64,000 nt of DNA from positions 67,474-131,473 of the forward strand of contig NZ_SRUO01000017.1 in NCBI RefSeq assembly GCF_004791025.1. The letters run 5' to 3'. Every line of letters starts with the position of its first letter. The first letter of the stretch is position 1. Of the stretch, positions 60,690 through 64,000 are shown piece after piece. The notes under the pieces are model-generated. The model was not told where the DNA came from. It searched no databases and worked only from the letters and a program-made list of their open reading frames with translations. The translations under genes and the position numbers were made by a program. Source of the DNA: Mesorhizobium sp. M4B.F.Ca.ET.203.01.1.1. Lineage in GTDB: Bacteria > Pseudomonadota > Alphaproteobacteria > Rhizobiales > Rhizobiaceae.

Positions 60690-61883
60690 TCAGCCGCAAA
60701 CGGTATACCAACTGTCGAATCGGCCATTGTTTGGAGCCGCACACAGAGCGCCGTAACAAACCTTCTCACCCTTGAAGTAGGCCAGGAACTGCAGCAAATG
60801 CGATATTTCGTCCTGTTCATCTTGGTCCCGGATACGCTCCGGACCGCCCTGCGATTTCAATGCCATCTCGATCAACTCGATCGCCCGATCTTTGTTGCCG
60901 CTCTCGTGATAGTACAGGGCTGCCAAACGATAAGGCAGGAGCTTACGTTTGTCGCTTTCCGGGGGATTCAGTGCCAGGATGTGTTCGGACAGCTGTTTTC
61001 CCATCGCCAAGCGCTCAGCAGACGGAAAGTGCGAATGGTCAAGGTTCGGAAAGAAGAGCTCGTCTAACGCCGCAACCATCCAATTCTCGGAGTTTCTGTT
61101 GATCGCGTCGCGAACGAATTGGCGCATGACGGGCAAGCCGACCTGCATGTCCTTCATTTTGTGAAGCAACAGATTCACATGAGAACGGCGGAAACCGAGG
61201 TTGTCCGGCATCAAGGCGATGCCTTCTTCGATCGCCGAGAGCGCCGTCTTCCAATCCTTTTTCTCCACCGCCGCCCGATATCTGTCCTTGATCGGCTTCT
61301 TCAGCGCTTGTTCGCGCGCTATGGGTTCGCCTTCCGCGATCCGCTCCGCATCGGCGGATTTTGCCTGATCGCTGGTGCGCCAGCTGCCGTTAAGCACCTT
61401 CGGCAAGACCTCATCGAGTTCCGTCGGTTCACCAATAAAGGCGATGCAGCCGTCTCGGTCGACCACGAAACTGGTGGGAATCCAGAAAGAAAAGCTGGGC
61501 TCCATCCAAAGCTTGTCCATTTCGCCTGTGGAGTCGAATGCGATCCGATAGTTCAGATTCGGGAACTTTTCCGTCAACCAAGCGTCCAACGTGCTTCGGG
61601 CCTCATCGGCCGTTGGAGCGCGTTCACTAGCCGCGACTCCTACGATCTCAACGCCGCTTTCCCTGTATTTCTCCTGCAGCTGCATCAGATGGGGCATCCC
61701 GTCCACACACGAACCGCACCAAGTTGCCCAAAATTCGACGATGTACACTTTGCCGGGCTCGAAGCTGGTGAGGGGCTCGCCACGCAGCCAGGTTTCCGCT
61801 TGAATCGAAGGAGCCGGGGACTCGATCTGCAACACCACGTTGTTCTCCAAAGCCGTTGTCAAAGGTTGTGAGATTTTCTGCAC
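60690..61883 (-). CDS. TlpA-like thioredoxin fused to a TPR-like domain
   Basis: 397 aa, starting at GTG 61883 (a frame stop lies just upstream). TlpA/ResA-type domain: SFEPGKVYIVEFWATWCGSCVDGMPHLMQLQEKYRESGVEIVGVA (WCGSC active site), then FSFWIPTSFVVDRDGCIAFIGEPTELDEVLPKVL with the cis-Pro strand. From residue 200 a helical repeat region (AVEKKDWKTALSAIEEGIALMPDNLGFRRS, YRLAALYYHESGNKDRAIELIEMALKSQGG) looks like TPRs. No signal peptide is seen, so it is probably a cytoplasmic thiol-disulfide protein with a protein-interaction arm. Confidence 0.88.
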   Translation of the reverse strand: MQKISQPLTTALENNVVLQIESPAPSIQAETWLRGEPLTSFEPGKVYIVEFWATWCGSCVDGMPHLMQLQEKYRESGVEIVGVAASERAPTADEARSTLDAWLTEKFPNLNYRIAFDSTGEMDKLWMEPSFSFWIPTSFVVDRDGCIAFIGEPTELDEVLPKVLNGSWRTSDQAKSADAERIAEGEPIAREQALKKPIKDRYRAAVEKKDWKTALSAIEEGIALMPDNLGFRRSHVNLLLHKMKDMQVGLPVMRQFVRDAINRNSENWMVAALDELFFPNLDHSHFPSAERLAMGKQLSEHILALNPPESDKRKLLPYRLAALYYHESGNKDRAIELIEMALKSQGGPERIRDQDEQDEISHLLQFLAYFKGEKVCYGALCAAPNNGRFDSWYTVCG

Positions 61884-62584
61884 GAGCTTATTTCCCTCTC
61901 AGAGACGGCACACGGTTCAGGGGAGAGAACATCCTCGTCTGCTCCATTGCATACCGTCCTGCTGCAAGCGTTGCAAGGTCCATGCCAGCGGGCTCAGCGC
62001 GCAAGTGCATGAATATGCTTTGAAAAACCTCCGCAGTGCCCGGATGGCGGTTGGATTGAACCTGACAAGTTTCTGCCTTTGTCAGGTTTTGAACGCGCAT
62101 TGCCCGTGTTTCGCGCCGCCAGAAAAGCGTGGCCCATCCGCACGATCCTGAAGCCCAAACCGTCGAACACGTGCGACACCGCCGCAATATGTCGTGCCAT
62201 GCATCGATGCCAAGCGCCTCGGCGTTGAGCTCGCAGCACGCCAGAACATCATCGACGAGACGTTCAAGCTCGACCCGGGAACGGGAAAACGGCCCGAGGT
62301 TTGGCCTTGGTCGGGACGGCCGAACGGCAATATCGCCGAGAGGGAAAGACGCAGAAGAAGATCATCACACCCGGCGAGCCGAAAGTGTCGGCAAGCCATC
62401 GCAGAAGGCAGCAAACATGCAGGCCCAGACGTATCGCTGGGCGATCTGAGGGAGTGGCATACGTTGCGCGCCTGGTGCAGAAATTGCTCGCATCATGCCG
62501 AAGTAAGGTCGGCCGCGCTAATCCGCCGGTATGGCAAAGGCGCACTATTCAGCACGGTCGAGGGCACTTGGTTGCCCGGGAATT
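61884..62584. other. Unassigned region
   Basis: About 700 bases. A stretch near 62440-62540 reads LREWHTLRAWCRNCSHHAEVRSAALIRRYGKGALF, resembling a short zinc-ribbon protein fragment, without a start or end. Nothing else is recognised. Confidence 0.35.
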
Positions 62585-62919
62585 GACCGGCTCATCACTG
62601 GTCAGTGATAATGCCAGCCAGTTCATCTCGAACGCCATCCTCTCCTGCGCGGATCAGAACCGGTCGAATGGCATTCCATGCGCATGGCAAGCATCGCTAT
62701 CGCCTGTGGCGCGCCGACTGCAACACCGCGCGGCCGCACTCCCAAATCGCCTGGCAGACACCGGCCAAGTTCGCCACCACCTTCAATCCGCGACGGTCGC
62801 TCGCGCTGCGCTATGCGAAAGGCTCCGCGCCAGCCCCCGTCGCTTCACCCGCCCAGCAGCGCACAACCCACGCCGGAAACGAACCCAAAACTGGAGAAAC
62901 TCGGGGCGACGTCATTTAG
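62585..62919 (+). pseudogene. IS3-family OrfB transposase, C-terminal remnant
   Basis: Across frames: VSDNASQFISNAILS, then HRYRLWRADCNTARPHSQIAWQTPAKFATTFNPRRSLALRYAKGSAPAPVASPAQ. The WRADYN-TARPHSQLGWQTPAEFA segment is the conserved end of IS3-family integrase cores. The N-terminal two thirds and OrfA are missing. Confidence 0.8.
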
Positions 62920-64000
62920 ATTCCACCCATGCAGAGGTACTTCATTTCGAGGTAGTCTTCGAGCCCGTGGCGGGAACCCTCCCGCCCGATGCCGGACTGC
63001 TTCATGCCGCCAAAGGGCGCCGCATCCGAAGACATACGCCCCGTATTGATGCCAATCATGCCATATTCCAATGCCTCGGCCACGCGCCAGACACGCCTCA
63101 GGTTCGAGGCATGGAAATAGGCGGCGAGCCCGTAAATCGTGTCGTTTGCCTCACAGACAACCTGATCCGCATCGTGGAAGCGGATGATCGGCGCCAACGG
63201 CCCGAAAGTCTCCTCTTGCGCAACCGCCATGATGCTGGAGATCTCGGTGAAGGCTGTGGGTTTGAAAAAGGTGCCATCCTTGCCGATACGTTTGGCCCCG
63301 CATCGATTATCCCACCCTTGGCAACGGCATCTGCGATGTGGGACTCGATCTTGGCCAAAGCATGCATGTCGATGAGTGGTCAGACGTCCACTCCCGGAGC
63401 GAAGCCGTCGCCAACCGATAAGTGCCGGACTTTCTCCACGAACTTCTCGACGAACTCATCGTGAACGCTCGATTGGACGTAAAGCCGGTTCGATGAAACG
63501 CAAGTCTGGCCGGCATTGCGGAACTTCGCCTGGATCGCGCCGTCAACGGCAGCGTCAATATCCGCGTCGTCGAAGACGATGAAGGGCGCATTGCCGCCGA
63601 GCTCGAGGCTGACCTTCTTGATCTGGTCCGAGCACTGGCGCATGAGCAGTCGGCCAACCTCAGTGGAGCCTGTATAGCTGATCTTTCGGACCTTGGCATT
63701 GGAGCAGAGTTCGCGGCCCCACGCGATCACCTTCGGACGCATAGACCAGGTTGACAACGCCGTCAGGAAAGCCGGCTTGCTGCGCGAGGGCAAATATTGC
63801 ACCTGCCACGAGCGGCGTCTGTTCAGCAGGTTTGAGCACGATCGCGCAGCCCGCCGCCAGGGCCGGCGAGATCTTGCGCGCCACCATGGAGGCCGGGAAA
63901 TTCCATGGCGTGATCGTGCCAACAACGCCGATGGGCTGCTTGATCACTAGCATTCGGCGGTCTGTCGAGGGTGCCGAGATCGTCTCGCCATAGACGCGAT
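62916..64000 (-). pseudogene. gabD: Succinate-semialdehyde dehydrogenase, frameshifted and cut by the window edge
   Basis: Minus-strand reading gives IGVVGTITPWNFPASMVARKISPALAAGCAIVLKPAEQTPL, KISYTGSTEVGRLLMRQCSDQIKKVSLELGGNAPFIVFDDADIDAAV, GQTCVSSNRLYV (catalytic Cys), ETFGPLAPIIRF and FGGMKQSGIGREGSRHGLEDYLEMKYLC. This order is typical of GabD/SSADH. Lesions: a frameshift near 63745, an in-frame TGA near 63386, and another frameshift near 63290. The first part of the gene lies beyond base 64000. Confidence 0.88.

Noticed and set aside
1..64000. tRNA, rRNA and CRISPR arrays
   Set aside because: No regularly spaced repeats and no cloverleaf with a GTTCGAATC-type T-loop were noticed by eye; a tRNA scan would be needed to exclude them fully.

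Overview
The window looks like an accessory region of a rhizobial alphaproteobacterium, most probably a Mesorhizobium-type symbiosis island (ICE) or symbiotic plasmid. The evidence is a TraR-like LuxR regulator beside two QseM-like (DUF2285) antiactivator genes, each paired with a divergent XRE gene. This is the layout known to control transfer of the M. loti symbiosis island. The rest fits: rhizobial-style sugar ABC transporters with RpiR regulators, TlpA/DsbA-type thioredoxins, and a very high load of insertion-sequence debris. No rRNA, tRNA, CRISPR array or replication origin was seen. Family names come from recognising motifs by eye; no database search was possible.

Layout. 0.6-4.2 kb: quorum-sensing and transfer control (TraR-like; QseM/XRE module twice, in a diverged direct repeat of about 1.1 kb). 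4.2-7.2 kb: prolyl oligopeptidase and OmpW, translationally coupled, with a terminator. 7.7-28.8 kb: a defence island in decay. It holds a multiply frameshifted DISARM drmA, a JAMM-domain protein, a CBS-HEPN gene split by an IS5 element that itself carries an IS110/IS1111 element, AbiEii and Xre/MbcA remnants, an intact type IIG-like restriction-methylation protein, a DUF6615 protein, a frameshifted HEPN-like gene, an integrase stub, a PIN/ImmA-IrrE pair, a YgjP-type peptidase remnant, a broken mrr, and IS6 and IS110 fragments.

29.0-47.4 kb: an intact catabolic region. It encodes an aldonolactone oxidase-like flavoprotein, RpiR, a BadF/NAGK-type kinase, a SIS-domain isomerase/deaminase, an ABC importer without its own ATPase, a sulfatase, a second RpiR, a complete ABC importer, and two tandem pairs of cyclic-nucleotide-phosphodiesterase-like metallophosphoesterase plus HAD phosphatase. 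Together these suggest import and stepwise dismantling of an unusual sugar or amino-sugar carrying phosphodiester and possibly sulfate groups (inference).

47.9-55.4 kb: an IS256 element, a GntR regulator, an IS3 remnant, then a tightly packed five-gene operon: DegT/AHBA-synthase-like aminotransferase, amino-acid-kinase-fold kinase, nucleoside-diphosphate-kinase-like protein, class I methyltransferase and a nucleotidyltransferase-fold protein. The set looks like a small-molecule biosynthetic pathway that I cannot match to a described one, and it is the best candidate here for an undescribed system. 56-64 kb: a third RpiR, a sulfotransferase, a DsbA-like gene with an N-terminal frameshift, a TlpA-TPR fusion, an IS3 remnant and a decayed succinate-semialdehyde dehydrogenase running off the window end.
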